Positions 1 through 10,779 of a stretch of DNA of 64,000 bases are shown here, one piece after another. Numbering within the stretch: position 1 is the stretch's first letter; each line of letters begins with the position of its first letter. The position numbers and the translations under genes are program-made. Source of the DNA: Pardosa pseudoannulata (Eukaryota; Arthropoda; Arachnida; Araneae; Lycosidae); assembly GCA_032207245.1 (NCBI GenBank), contig CM063509.1, forward strand, positions 10,264,085-10,328,084. The letters run 5' to 3'. The notes under the pieces were generated by a model, which searched no databases, was not told the origin of the DNA, and was given only the letters and a program-made list of their open reading frames with translations.

Positions 1-1925
1 ATGAAAGCTGCTCTTTTTGACTGTAACACATACACACACACATATATATATATATTATATGTAAATTTTTTTCTAAGATTTAAAAAAATGAAATATTGTG
101 AGGGAATTCTTTGACAATGTCCCTGAAATGTCAAGAGATGTCCTGAGACAACCTGTATAATCAGTTTAATTATCTTATTATGTAAACTTAGACGTTTATA
201 ATGATAACAAAATTTTCAGTTTGATTTTATATTTTAAAGATTCCTACCATTTTTCTATATTTTTCATTTTAATAGTATTACTACTCAAAATATCATAGAT
301 TTCTTTAATGATTATATTTTCATTATTATTTTTTTTCTCCGAAGTGACATTAGCAGTTATTGCCACAAATGTGTTCAGATGTCTTAAAACAGGTCTTTCA
401 AAATTGTCGTGTGTGTTTATACACATGCATGTATATCAATTAGTATGAAGACTTTCTTATTCTTAAATAATAAAAATACTTAATCCAAAGGTTTTGATTC
501 AGATGTCTCCGTTCTAAAAATAAAACAAAAACTTATCCTGTTATCTAGAAAATTGTGAATTGTAAAATTTGGAGGAACTATAAAATTATGCTCTTGAGAT
601 AGATCCATGTTAAAGAAATTTAGCATTTTATTAGATCCAATATCTTTCGAATTAATATAAATTTCTTTTATGCAAAATTATTTACTTACAAATATTGCTT
701 AAATATTAAAATGTTAATTTGTAAAATTAGGGAAAAAAATTATGATTTCAGAGATCAAAAGTTATAAAAAATAAACACCCTAAATATTTAATGTGCCTCA
801 TGCAGCCAAAAGTGTCCTTAAATTTACAAGCATATGCAGTTACAAACATTCTGCATAACGTTATCTACTGATGTTCTGGAACCAATCATTTTTATACTAA
901 CATACTACCGAAATAGAGGTTCAGGTGATGCAAATCCTAATTTTGGCTGCATATACATTTCAAGTTAATATGGATTCTAAAACCTCAATCTTTTAAAATT
1001 TTAAAAGTTTTTGTTTATGTAAAATAAGTTGTTTTCATGAGGTATTTTCTAATTTTAAAAGAACAAATGCATAATAATAAATGCCTATTTATTGAAAGTA
1101 ATGTCAAATGCACAAGTGACATTTTATAGAGCTATTTTTCAGGAAAAGAGAAAAATCATCCTGTGGGCTGACAAATTGTACATTTTTTCTTGTTGAATTA
1201 ATACTGCAGGACAATTAATTTAAGTCAATAGCTGACCTGTATAAAAATAAAAGAAAATTATTTTGATATATAATGTATGTATGTATGTATATGTATTTTT
1301 AATTTTTTCTGTAAATTTTATTTTAAATGAATATACAGTTGTCAGTTATATTCAAAATATTGTTTTATAAAAAAGAGAGTTAATTTTAATCTTTTATTAT
1401 AAATGAGTATCCAACCTATTTTTTCTCTAGTTTCTAAGTTCACTTTATATATATTCTTTGATACAAGAGCTTAAATATATAATTAAATTGATTTTTTACC
1501 AAACATATTCCATAAGGAATATGATTAGTTGTCAAACTCTAACAACTGCATTTAGTTAGACTTATCTATTACAAATGCATATTCAAAATAATAAATATGC
1601 AATAAGTTTGACTGTGTTATTTATGAAGTGAATAGTATGCAATTTATCTGTAACTTGTGTTTTGGGGTTTTTGTTTTTAAAATAAATTTTGTATATATAA
1701 AATACAGTTGTGTTTGCATAAATTTAATATTTTAGTCACATTCTGTAATCTCCGTTACATATTTGATGGCTTGCTGATATTTTTCTTCTTTTTTTCAAAA
1801 TGTACTGCAGTAGAGTTTGTAAAAATTTTACAATGTGGGCCTATTTGCGTTTTAAAAATATAGTGTGGTTGTTTTTGATCTTTTAGTGATCTAGTCCAGC
1901 TAGACCATTCCATAAATCCATAAAC
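1..1925. other. AT-rich intergenic sequence, no gene seen
   Basis: I see only short open frames without recognisable domains, a TA run near 43-60 and a GTAT run near 1274-1290. A segment near 785-870 (CATATGCAGTTACAAACATT and ATTCTG followed by a TGATGTTC motif) resembles one at 7440-7515, so both are probably fragments of a dispersed repeat. Confidence 0.5.
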
Positions 1926-1933
1926 ATGTAAAG

Positions 1934-2749
1934 CAGGGTTGGAAAAAAATCGTGATTTAAAAAAAAAAAATCAAAATAATCAGATTTATTTGATTTAATT
2001 GAGATTTTTTTTTATTTAAATCGGATTTCTTTGATTTTTTTCTGAATACTAATTTTAATTGCTGTTTGTTTGTTTTTTGCAATATACATAGAATATTCGC
2101 TATAAGAAGTAACATCTTATCTATATAGTATATTCTACACACTGATTGCCTAAAAATAAATATATAAATTTTAATCTCAATACATTCTCTTATTGGATAG
2201 TGCAAACTAAATGAGATGTCAATTTAAAGAACAAATTAAATATTCTTTTAATGCAAACTATTGAATTTAAAAAACAAATCACAATTATTAGAATATTTTT
2301 TATGCACCAGATTATGGATTACATTGTTTCAATAATTTGTCACTAGCTTTTATGCTTTATTCACTCCTCATTGGTTATGAAGGCTAGAATGAACAATACC
2401 AAAAGTGGAAAACTGTCTTTCCATTCCGGCAGACGAAGCCACGGCTGTTGTTATTGGGTAGACAAATAGGATTTCGAGTTCTGCAATACTCTCTTTACCT
2501 CCCATTACATAAAATGAATTCCACCAGTCATAATCATCAATCATTGTACTACCCCTACTATATACTTTCTGATAACAACCCTAAATTCTTGGAAAGCACA
2601 TGCTATCTATTTACACTTATTTACTTATTGGTATTACTGTTTTGACTGATTACCAACCAATTCTTTGGAATACAAGTTTAAAAAAAAAAAAAAGATTTAA
2701 ATCAATGATTTTTTCAAAAAAAAAATCGATTTAAATCATGCCAACCCTG
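1934..2749. mobile_element. hAT-type non-autonomous element
   Basis: Ends are CAGGGTTGG and CCAACCCTG, in perfect inversion, bordered by a perfect 8-bp duplication ATGTAAAG at 1926-1933 and 2750-2757. The 8-bp duplication with CAGGG-type ends is the hAT signature. Just inside both ends are long A/T runs around ATTTAAATC-like motifs. No transposase is recognisable. Confidence 0.85.
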
Positions 2750-3043
2750 ATGTAAAGGGTTTAAAATCAGAAGAGATTTTGAAAATACCTTATCCAGCTT
2801 AAAGTCAATGCTGTTTTGAATATGCTTTTGCAATGCCTGTGCAATTCTACCCTTTCTGCTTAGTCTAAAAGTCTTTTGTCCTTGCAGATATGAGAGATAC
2901 CTTACGTGTCCACTGTCATAGTGTGAAACACAAGTCTGCTGACTCCTAAGTTCCTTGAAAAGTAGGACATCATCAGGAAAAATTTGATTTTGTGATTTCG
3001 AGCCCATGTGGATACTGACTGGTAGCAAATCCACTATCTAACG

Positions 3044-3512
3044 CAGGGGTGGGCAAACTACGACCCATCGGAAGGTTTTATCGGGCCCGCGAATAGAATT
3101 TTAAGTTGCCGGTCCGTGGCAAATTAAAAGAAATATATATTTATACATTATATATCCATCTCCTTTTCTACTTTGCGTAACTATATCCGAAATTTATTAT
3201 CTCATGCTCAGAAGATTGCTTCTTATATGTGAACAAGTGTTTTCAACTTTGAACCTTAGAAAGAATAATTTCAGAAGTAGACTGACAGATGAGCATTTAG
3301 CATTGTTCCTTATAATCAGTACATATCGCTTCGAAACTCAGTATAAGGAACTTTTAAAAATGAAATCGCAATTTCATTCGTCTCATTAATGTATTTAAAC
3401 GGTTAGGTACTTGTATATTGTTTTTAAAATGTTAGAAAAATTTATCTTGGCCCGCCGAACTTAATTTTCTTTCAATTTATGGCCTGCAGCCAAAAAAGTT
3501 TGTCCATCCCAG
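3044..3512 (+). mobile_element. hAT element with transposase C-terminal remnant
   Basis: Ends CAGGGGTGGGCAAACT and, on the other strand, CTGGGATGGACAAACT. The flanks ATCTAACG (3036-3043) and ATCTAACA (3513-3520) match at 7 of 8 bases as a target duplication. The interior keeps the end of a transposase (see next entry), so this is an internally deleted copy about 470 bp long. Confidence 0.85.
3204..3389 (+). pseudogene. hAT transposase C-terminal dimerisation fragment
   Basis: About 60 residues: CEQVFSTLNLRKNNFRSRLT, then DEHLALFLIISTYRFE, ending SQFHSSH and a stop. C-E-x-x-F-S-x-x-N-x-x-K-x-x-x-R-S-R-L-x-x-E-H-L is the hallmark of the hAT dimerisation region, close to the group that also gave rise to GTF2IRD2-type domesticated proteins. 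The catalytic core is absent, so it cannot act as a transposase. Confidence 0.8.
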
Positions 3513-3721
3513 ATCTAACACCTAAGCAACTAGATGAATGTTGGAGACAGGGCTGGTAATTTAATTTTGAAGTTAATCAATAGGCTCTCAGAAAATTTTG
3601 GGATTCATTTTTAGTGGATTCTATCTCACATAGGAATCGCGTTGTAATGAGATAGTTGACTCATTGGCTAAAAGCTGTTTCTTTGGAACCTTCACATCCA
3701 GATGTGCCATCCTCTTTTTAA

Positions 3722-4531
3722 AGTATCCATCTACATTGAAAACTTCTTTTTTTGCTGAAAATCATAATTTTTGTTATTTCTCTATTGTAAAATTTCAACT
3801 TTTAGGCTTCTAAATCTGTTTTTTGGACAAAACTTTTTAAATTTTCATGAAGGTTAGTTTAAACATTTTTCTAGTATTTTTAATAATTAGCAACTTGGCA
3901 ATTAGAAAGTTTTGAAGCAAGAAAGTGTGGTGAATTTTAAACTTGTAGTTTAATTTTTTAACAGTTAAAGTTGCTTTCATAAACTTCAAATGCGTTTTTC
4001 TCAGAACGGTATTTTTAATAAAATGTTTAAACTTGAAATGGAATTTCTCAAAAAGTTCTTAAACTATTTGATTGAAAATTGTGAAGGCTTTTGATAGTAT
4101 TTAATAGTGAATGACCTAAAAGCATTAAATTTGGATAATTTTTAATAATGTTACACTTAAAGTTAGATATAAAGGTAATGAAAATTCGTTAAAAATTCAG
4201 TGTATGATTTTGAAGATCAAAATTTTTAACCAAATGTAAATTAAGCAAAGCTTTTAGGTGATTCACTAGTCCAGTGTATGAGAAATGTGTTGCATCAAAA
4301 AATATTGAAATAATTTAATTTATTAAAAATTTGACCTTTTAAAAAAAACCATTTTTTTTTTTTTTTTTTTTTTTTACTGAATTTTCTTCATTTATTAGAA
4401 ATTTTATAAAAACTTCTCCAGGAATAATTTTTTTAAGTTCATTTCTCTATAAAAAATAAATCTAAAAACGTAAAAACATGAACTAGTTTCTACGTTTAAA
4501 GAAAAAAGTTCTCTGAATATAGACTGATACC
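3722..4531 (-). mobile_element. TTAA-flanked TIR family, copy A
   Basis: Bordered by TTAA at 3718-3721 and 4532-4535. Its ends are AGTATCCATCTAC and, reversed, GGTATCAGTCTA. The interior is the reverse complement of the element at 29507-30451 but lacks a segment of about 100 bases present there. No coding capacity. The TTAA duplication suggests piggyBac-type mobilisation. Confidence 0.7.
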
Positions 4532-4535
4532 TTAA

Positions 4536-6371
4536 AGAAGCATTTGCAAAGTGAAAAAATATGCATATGGATCTCTGGAAGGTCCCATCTTCTATACATG
4601 GTTGGTACACTAAAAATAACAGTGCTAGATGCGTGTGTTAATAATGTAAACAAAAGTATTCACTATAAAAATATTAATCTCTTTCTTCTCGTACATAAAA
4701 CTTAGTTAAAGTATATACAAAATAAATTTTGTTTAACAATTAACTTTGTGTTTTTTGTATAACATTGGGTATGTGCATGAGAATTTCATTCTCCTATTTT
4801 TCCCCCTAACATGTCACAAGGAGTATAACTTAAAAGAAGTACAGCTTGTTGATAGCCCATAGGTTGCAATCACATCCGTAAGACTTCATGACAATGACAA
4901 CTAATCACATATGTACACTACAAATATACAGACGGAGGTAGGGTTGTAATCGGTACAAGACAACAGTGTAGCTAATTTTGTGAATTTTCCATTAGCAAGT
5001 AACTTTGTATTTCTTTGATTTTAAATTTTTTTTTTCATTGAGTTATTGGATTTAGGTGCATGTAAATAACACTATGTCAAGAACCCAAGTGCTACTGCAG
5101 AGATGTTTGTGCTGTAGAGAAACCCTGAAAATTTTACAGTAACAATCATGAGATTTCTGAGGAAATAAAATTGCAAGTAATTTCCCTTTTGTTTACTATG
5201 TAAGTGAAATAAAGAATACAGTGTGTTTTCTATGACTAAAATAATTCTCCAACTGCTACCAAAAATAACTAAAATTAGAATGTAAAACAAAACACAGGCT
5301 GACATATTGGTTTAGCATTAAAATGACCAGATCAGCTTTTCTAGGTATACATGCCTACAGCTTCAATATTAATGAGTAGAAATAAATAATTTTTTATCTT
5401 CGTGATCTAATTATTCTATGACTAATTAGGTGAGAAAAGTTGATGAACAAACAGGAAAAGGGAGGATAAACAACAGAGATATGAGAGTTTTAAGTTTATT
5501 TGTGGTCAAAATGACTGCTCCTAGTTTTTCTAGTGTTAAAGTTACAAATTCTGGTAAGATTAGAAAAATTTGAAAAGGGCTTTTGAAATATAAAATTGGA
5601 ATAGAAAAGACATGGTTTAACAGAATAAGTGTTCCCAGTTTTCTTTATGTGACATTTATGAAGGTTCTTTTTTAAAAAATTAATAAATTAGGATTCCTTA
5701 AGTTTTATCTGTATATATTTTTCAAATTTTCTATTAAAATATTCTGTAAAATTCTTTTTTAATTAAAAAAAACTATATTTAAATATAACTTTTCTAAGTA
5801 TAAGGAAAAATTGCAGAATATTTTTTAAACAAACAGTTTTTATTTTAATAATCTGCAAGAAATAAATATATTATAAACTTTATATTCTTGCTCTTGGAAT
5901 TACTTATTCAATAAAATGATATTTAAGTATACTCAGTCATATGAAATTCATAGGAATAGTAAAATGTTTTTAATTGTAAAATTAATGCAATTGGGGAGAT
6001 TGATGAAATTTAATACTTTATTAACGAACAAATATCTCATTAGTACTAGAAATTTCTTCTGGACATGATGCTCTTTTATATGTTAACTCTTTAAAAAAAT
6101 TGTATAATGTAGGAAAATATTGATAAGATTTCAGGAAAATGCTAATCAAAGGTAATTAAAAATAAATTAGTGTTGCTACAGAACTTGAAAAACAGGAAAA
6201 TTCTAAAGAACTCTATGAATTTGAAAAATTATTAAAATACTGATAAAACTTGGGAATTTTTCTGCAAAAAAAGGAAAAGTTCAAAAATTGATTTTTAATC
6301 ATACTGGTAAAAATAAGTACTTTAAAAATATTTTTTTTTATTATCTTGTAAAATAATTTTAAAAATAACAG
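4536..6371. other. Intergenic sequence, nothing recognised
   Basis: AT-rich with no domain-bearing open frame, tRNA-like fold or clear element ends. A repetitive origin cannot be excluded. Confidence 0.4.
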
Positions 6372-6376
6372 TATTT

Positions 6377-7120
6377 CAGGGTTCCCAAAGTCCTTAAAAG
6401 TCCTTAAGAACTCCTTAATTTTAGCTTTCATTTTTAAGGGCCTTTAAAACTACTTAATTTTTGTCAAAGGTTTTTTAAAAATTCCCTAATTTTTAAATTG
6501 GAACACAATCAATTTCTACATCGACAAGATCCGCAGTCGTCATGTGATTTCCTATCAGTTTTCTTATATGACAAATATATGATGTTTTGTATACTTAAGT
6601 AGTTAAGTATAAGTGGTTTTAAGTATAAAGTCAGCTGCCCTTTCTTAATAGCTAACAGCCAAGCAGATTTTAATTAAACGAAACATGGAGGATGGGGGTT
6701 TGTAGATATTTCACTTATGGAAGTTTAATTTTCCTTGCATTGAATTGTAATAGAAAAGTCTAAATCTTTCTTTTTTTCCCAAGCATATAATCTCGTCTAT
6801 AATCAGCTAGTATGTGTATATATATATATATGTCATTTTTACACCCTCAAAAAGTACTGTTTGTAATATTGTTTTTATTCACAATTTATTTTTAGTTTGA
6901 TCACTCAAAAAACTTTAGACGTGCATTTTTCAAAATTAGGTTTTGTTAAATAGATTTATCTTATATTAATATTTAGGCATTTATTGAACATGCCTTTTCT
7001 GGTTTATAATAATTAAAATCTGTTCCTCAAGAGATAGCATTTATGATGTTATGTTGTGTATTTCAAGTAGATCCTTAGAAAGTCCTTAATTTTAATTCTG
7101 GAAAAAGAGCGGGAACCCTG
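6377..7120 (+). mobile_element. TIR element with 5-bp target duplication, copy 1
   Basis: Perfect 10-bp ends CAGGGTTCCC/GGGAACCCTG, bordered by TATTT at 6372-6376 and 7121-7125. Many CCTTAA-containing motifs lie at both ends. The interior matches 62078-63030 in reverse complement over several hundred bases. The 5-bp duplication does not fit typical hAT (8 bp) or piggyBac (TTAA). I do not assign a superfamily. Confidence 0.8.
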
Positions 7121-7125
7121 TATTT

Positions 7126-9104
7126 AATAATTAAATTTGGGGTATTGTGTTATTATGTTTATCTGTTACAAGATATACATTTAAAATCTGATAATTTTTT
7201 TTTCATTTTTTTTATTACTATGCATAATTTTAGTGATACCATAAACAACTATACAATTTCTTCCCCCCCCCCCCCCGAAAAAAAAAGTAAATTCAACGAC
7301 AGTTACTACTTAAAGTTCTAAAAATGTGTAGTTGCATATTGCCTGTTATTATTATTATTATTATTATTTTTTTTTTACTTAGGATTTCCCCCCCCCCAAT
7401 AAACTCAGTAAATTAGTTAAATGTTAAATAATACTTAATATGGCTCCAACAGCTCAAAAAGGTTCTTAGATTTGCAGCATATGCAATCACACACATTCTG
7501 CTGATGTTCATCATTTATAAAAATTAGTTTTAAAAAATTACAAAAAAATAGTAAATAGTACTTTCAATTTTTTAAACTAATTTGTATTTTTTAAAGAGTC
7601 AAAAACAGGTCATATTCTTAAAGTTGAAATATTAAATCATTGAATAGCATGGACAGCATCCACACATTATGAGCCAAAACTGGTTAGAATAGCTAAAACT
7701 AGAATTACTTTCCAAAACATTACTTGTATAGTTAAGCCTACAAATTAAAATTTAATAGATTGTTATTTGATATTCTTTCGTAATTAGTATGTCAAATTAA
7801 ACATTAATTTATAATTGTTGATTATATTGCCTTTTAATGTTGCTATTTCTTAGTACAAAATCAAGTGGTGGTTTGTTGATTGCTAAATAATAAAATAGCA
7901 AAAATTACATGTTTCTTGTAAACTCAATAAAATCTAAAAGTTTATACATTTTTTTGAAGATGAAAATGTATAAAAAATATAAATTTATATGCATGTATGC
8001 AATATATGCATGCAATATATATAAATGCATTAAAAATATCAATTAATACTATTTAAAACACTATTTATAGAAATTAAATAATAATGTCATGTTAAAGTAG
8101 TGATTAGCAATAACTGAATTGTCTTTTGTGGTAATTTCTATGATGACCCCCTCTTTGATTCTCATTAATCGTTATATTAAATTTTTCGACATCAGTTTGG
8201 TAAGTCAGAATTTCTTCATTTTCCTCACTCTTATCTGTTCTGAGTGGATAATTTTAAAATAAACATGTACAAGTTTTACTATGAATGTATACATAACAAA
8301 TTAAAAATCCAAGCATAAATGTTTAAAAAAAAATTTATTCACAATTATAAACGCATAAATTATCTTCATAAAAATACTTATTGCTACTGATTCGCTAAAA
8401 GAACAAAAGTGAAAATGTTACTTTTGTTTCCAACTTTTCTAAAAGATATATTTTGGCTATACACAGTCAATCTTTAAAATAATTTTAGTAGAAATATAAG
8501 TGTTAAATCAATAGTTAAGGTATAAAAAGATTTATTCTACTATTTTTTTCACAGTATACAATAATCATAAAATAATTAGAAGCTTCATTTGTAATTGTTT
8601 TTTTTCCCCCATAGTATTGACTAGTCTTTGCAACCAATATTTCATGATTGAAAATTCCAACAAAATGATAATACATACATATTAAAAATTGCTTACATAC
8701 GATATCTATGTACATATATTTAAGACACAAAACAAAAACAGCACTTGTGAGAGATCAGTCTTTTCTTGAGCAAAATTGCATAAAGGCACTTATTGTGAGT
8801 GACATACATGAGTTCTCATCCGGAGCAAAACCTGTATGCTCGATAAGTTCATTTAAATTCTCAGTTCTTGGCACCTATGAATATGCATTTCAGTATGTAT
8901 ACATAATTTCATAGTATTTGTAAAAAATATTAAGTATGTGCTATTTATGCAGCTGCAGTCTGAGTAGAAGCTCACTTATTTCACCACGCATACATAAAAA
9001 TTATATTTCATACATTGTGCCTGATTCTTTTGGCAGTGTTGACTTGAATCTGGTATCAGGAAAATTCAATGTTATCTCTAATTTTCTATAAGGATCATAG
9101 TTCA
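7126..9104. other. Intergenic sequence with homopolymer and microsatellite tracts
   Basis: Contains poly-C (7263-7276 and 7388-7397), an ATT run near 7348-7369 and AT-rich unique sequence. Short open frames near 8515-8914 show no recognisable domain. Confidence 0.4.
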
Positions 9105-9108
9105 TTAA

Positions 9109-9557
9109 CCCATTTGCGACCAACATCTTATGAATGCGACGCAGTGATTCCCCTCCTATCAGCACAGTGCCAAATGGTAGAACGCTGCTCTTCGGAACTG
9201 GAGTTTGCGGGTTCGAATCCTGCTGTGGGCATGTTTGTAACCGTTTTTATCGGCTTTAAGCTGTAGGTTTTGGTCTCATTAGCCCTCGACTAGTAAAATC
9301 GAGGATGAGGCTAGTGAAACTAGTCTCATTAGCCCTCTTGTGCAAAACAGTAGACCATAGTGCTCCAAACCAAACCTATCAGCACAGCATTGCCTCCACA
9401 CAAAGAGCTCCAGTTGATATTGAGAGACCAGTGTCGCGTATGTGTAATCGGAGATCGGAATATTTAATTTGAATTTTTAAATGCTAGATTTATTACTAGA
9501 TGGCGTTAAACAGCAACAGTTGACTCGTATAGCATTTATGTGCTGGTCCTCAAGGGG
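9109..9557. mobile_element. TTAA-flanked piggyBac-type MITE, interrupted by a SINE
   Basis: TTAA borders at 9105-9108 and 9558-9561. Ends CCCATTTGCGACCAACA and, reversed, CCCCTTGAGGACCAGCA form an imperfect inverted repeat. A tRNA-derived SINE with its own duplication splits it at 9167, so the MITE is the older insertion. Confidence 0.7.
9168..9374 (+). mobile_element. tRNA-derived SINE with 13-bp target duplication
   Basis: The head carries an A-box-like TGGTAGAACGCTGC and a perfect B box GGTTCGAATCC (internal RNA polymerase III promoter elements); the body includes GGTCTCATTAGCCCTC and the tail ends CCAAACCAAA. A perfect 13-bp duplication CCTATCAGCACAG lies at 9155-9167 and 9375-9387. Other copies of the body are at 24480-24665 and 27350-27440. 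The poor acceptor stem and unrelated 3' body rule out a functional tRNA. Confidence 0.85.
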
Positions 9558-9561
9558 TTAA

Positions 9562-10472
9562 GTGAAACATTTTAGAATTAAATTTCTTTATGTCAATTAT
9601 CTTATATAATTATGGGAAGGAAGACATTTAGGGAGTAATAATAGGTTTACTTACAGTTATTGAAATAATTTAATCACTGTATTATAATGTGAATATAAAC
9701 AGATAAATTTGTGTGTGTATGCATATTTATAGTTTAATGAAATGAAAACTATTTTTACACTACAGAGTAGATGAAACAAGTCATAACTTTTGACTATATA
9801 TTCTGTAGTGATGTATTTTATTTACAAATATAATTAAAAGTTTATAAAAAATTTTTTAAATATAGCTGGGGGGGATAGACTACTTTTATATGTAAAGACA
9901 ACCTAAATTGTATTATCTTAATCAATTATGATTTACAACTTTTAAAATGAGGATATAAACATCCAATCTTGTAATTAGACGGAAACAAAAAAGTTAACTC
10001 CTAATTCTTTGGTATGTGTGCTAAAATTCAAGTGATCTATAATCACTTGACTAAGACATAAAATAGTGTTATAAATTACTCCTCTCTTTTAGCAAAGTTT
10101 CTAAAGACGAATTCTTTAATAATTGAAGTAATAATCTGATAATTATGTCTACTAGTCATTTTTTAAGAGATTTAAAAATTTATATCTACTTTCTTTTTTG
10201 TTAATGTCTAGTAAATGTTTAACCCATTAATTAGCTGTAAAGATAACAAGCATTGATGCTCGATACGGATTGCGAATATAGGTGACACTGTATGCCACAT
10301 ATTTTTTTAATACATGCTGTTATGTGATCCCACACATCTGGAATGATTAAAACTTCTCCCACGACTTGGTTCGACTTTGTACAGTGAGCAAGTTCAGTCA
10401 CTGAATGAAAGACTTGAAATTCAGCCTTGATTTAGGAACATTGCTGAAATATTGATTCAAAAATAATTTTTT
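9562..10472. other. Downstream region/3' UTR of bark
   Basis: AT-rich, no domain-bearing open frame. The part nearest the stop codon is presumably the bark 3' UTR; its end is not fixed by the sequence. Confidence 0.4.
10306..10311 (-). terminator. Possible polyadenylation signal ATTAAA for bark
   Basis: On the minus strand ATTAAA lies about 165 bases after the stop. A canonical AATAAA occurs much further on, at 9817-9822. In sequence this AT-rich such hexamers are common by chance, so the true cleavage site is undecided. Confidence 0.25.
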
Positions 10473-10779
10473 TTACATGGCTGTTTCTAAAGGTGGTTGT
10501 CGGCTGCTGCTTCGACTACTGCCTCCATTTGAATCAATGGTAAGTGGTGGAGAAGGACTATTTTGATAGGGTCCCACATGATAAGGCTGTTCTTTAGCTT
10601 CAAGCGATCGTTTCATGTCGAGAGTCGATCCTGTAGATGAACTCCAGTCTCTAGATATCTCGTGAGAATTTCTTGAGGCAGAACGATCTACAAAACACTG
10701 ATTTTCATAAGTTAAATCAAAAGTGGGATGAACCATCAGGTTGGCCGTTCCATTTTCATGTTGTGCATCATGGTGGTAA
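10473..10779 (-). CDS. bark: bark terminal exon: distal tail, possible PDZ ligand, stop
   Basis: The acceptor AACCTTTAG precedes 10779; one base completes a glycine codon, and TAA is at 10475-10473. The 101 residues are low-complexity and Ser/Gln/His-rich, with VHPTFDLTYENQCF near the middle. The last residues are ...PPLETAM. T-A-M at the C-terminus fits a class I PDZ ligand (S/T-x-hydrophobic), which would suit anchoring of a junction protein to a scaffold; I infer this from sequence only. Confidence 0.85.

Noticed and set aside
1257..1290. Possible promoter TATA words
   Set aside because: TA-rich words are everywhere in this AT-rich sequence and no gene starts nearby.
2714..3034. 106-codon minus-strand open frame between two hAT elements
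   Set aside because: Its 3' end runs into the end of the first hAT element, and no recognisable domain or consistent splice context was found.
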